NCBI GenBank assembly: GCA_023431185.1
Contig: JAEYXS010000016.1
Span: 1 to 55,084, forward strand
DNA: 55,084 nt
DNA from: Verrucomicrobiota bacterium
GTDB lineage: Bacteria > Verrucomicrobiota > Verrucomicrobiia > Limisphaerales > JAEYXS01
Direction of reading: 5' to 3'
Every line of letters begins with the position of its first letter. The stretch's first letter is position 1. Shown here piece by piece: positions 54,704 through 55,084 of this stretch. The notes under the pieces are model-generated. The model searched no databases. It saw nothing but the letters and a program-made list of their open reading frames with translations, and was not told the origin of the DNA. Made by a program: the position numbers and the translations under genes.

Positions 54704-54735
54704 AGCTTTTCATGTTAGAGCCGCCCAAAGAGACG

Positions 54736-54782
54736 AAAAAAATTCCATCAACCTTAGCTTTCGCTCTGGTTTAGGGTTGATG
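54736..54782 (-). terminator. Intrinsic terminator or attenuator upstream of tRNA-Thr
   Basis: CATCAACC/GGTTGATG form an 8-bp stem (an inner AGC-GAAA-GCT hairpin is possible), and TTTTTTT follows 4 bases later on the minus strand. It may end transcription of the gene at the right edge; since a promoter-like sequence lies between that gene and the hairpin, it could also attenuate the tRNA-Thr/tuf transcript. Confidence 0.75.
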
Positions 54783-54826
54783 ACTGTTTCTTTATTTCTA
54801 CTTTTTACGACCCAATAATGCTCGGC

Positions 54827-54854
54827 AGAGTAGAAGACGGACAACCAAAGTCAA
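54827..54854 (-). promoter_or_regulatory. Candidate promoter of the tRNA-Thr/tuf transcript
   Basis: Minus strand: TTGACT (54849-54854, 5/6 match), 16-bp spacer, TACTCT (54827-54832). An A/T-rich UP-like block (about 54855-54880) lies upstream. The -10 is weak. Confidence 0.45.
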
Positions 54855-54903
54855 AATCTTTTTCTAACAATTTTCGTTTGCCCCATCCAAACGCTCAATC
54901 GCC

Positions 54904-55083
54904 CTATTCCATATCCTTCCTTCCGGACTTCCGCCACTCCGTCTTCGGCGGCTCCGGCAACCCCAAAACTGTGTAAGACGTCCGAAAATGCATCTTTGCC
55001 ACCTCCCCCAGCTTATCCCCCCCGAATTTCTTCACAAATTCCTTCCCCGCCTCGATCACCGCCGCCGAAGCCCCCTTCGGGAA
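54904..55083 (-). CDS. Unidentified protein, C-terminal 59 residues only
   Basis: A minus-strand reading frame enters from the right edge and stops at TAG (54906-54904). The visible part reads FPKGASAAVIEAGKEFVKKF at its start and ends KSGRKDME; it is charged and contains GLPEPPKTEW. Codon use is G/C-rich at third positions like the neighbouring genes, which supports real coding. I do not recognise the family. No start is visible. Confidence 0.5.
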   Translation of the reverse strand, partial: FPKGASAAVIEAGKEFVKKFGGDKLGEVAKMHFRTSYTVLGLPEPPKTEWRKSGRKDME

Positions 55084-55084
55084 C

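Overview
The window is high-GC bacterial DNA that reads as a member of the PVC group, most likely Verrucomicrobiota (Limisphaerales/Pedosphaera-like). The grounds are the coupled DUF1549/DUF1553 cytochrome-type protein and DUF1501 protein, the PQQ-like propeller lipocalin-free secretory proteins, a CE15-type esterase, an EF-Tu with a PVC-style switch I, and palindromic intergenic repeats of the kind common in these genomes. The taxonomic call is an inference from gene content, not from a marker search.

Left part (1-23.4 kb), accessory and metabolic genes. 82-3186 (+) is a tightly packed copper-handling operon: a secreted heavy-metal-associated domain protein, a membrane-anchored SCO protein lacking the usual metal-binding His, a lipoprotein that fuses a CusF-like copper domain to a SCO domain, and a secreted BNR propeller carrying a CECC cluster. 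3555-5548 (-) holds a TetR regulator with its operator inside its own promoter, and a SAM-dependent methyltransferase. murJ (lipid II flippase) follows at 5783-7327. 7528-13030 (-) is a translationally coupled three-gene operon: CE15-like esterase, then DUF1549/DUF1553 cytochrome-type protein, then TAT-exported DUF1501 protein. 13595-15135 (+) is a small zinc-ribbon membrane protein plus a PQQ-like propeller. 15441-21865 (+) is a YtrA-type GntR/ABC-2 exporter operon with two tandemly duplicated permeases and a following HGSNAT-like membrane acetyltransferase, and then a second PQQ-like propeller. Three paired-palindrome (REPIN-like) elements of two families lie at 3317-3451, 5597-5766 and 7393-7527; within each family the hairpin arms differ by compensatory changes.

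Right part (23.5-54.7 kb), all on the minus strand, is one nearly unbroken information-processing cluster, read from high to low coordinates: tRNA-Thr, tuf, tRNA-Trp, tRNA-Ser, secE, nusG, rplKAJL, rpoBC, rpsLG, fusA, then the S10, spc and alpha operons through secY, map, infA, rpmJ, rpoA and rplQ. A bidirectional terminator at 23457-23485 separates it from the left part. rpmD (L30), rpmG (L33), adk and a second tuf are absent from their usual places. Several ribosomal proteins carry basic or alanine-rich extensions (S11, S5, L15, L17), IF-1 is divergent and overlaps map, and the gaps rplJ-rplL, rplL-rpoB, rpsG-fusA, rpsD-rpoA and rplF-rplR hold RNA stem-loops that are the best candidates for undescribed regulation here.

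At the right edge the last 59 codons of an unidentified minus-strand gene are visible. No CRISPR array, transposase, integrase, phage gene or replication origin was seen.
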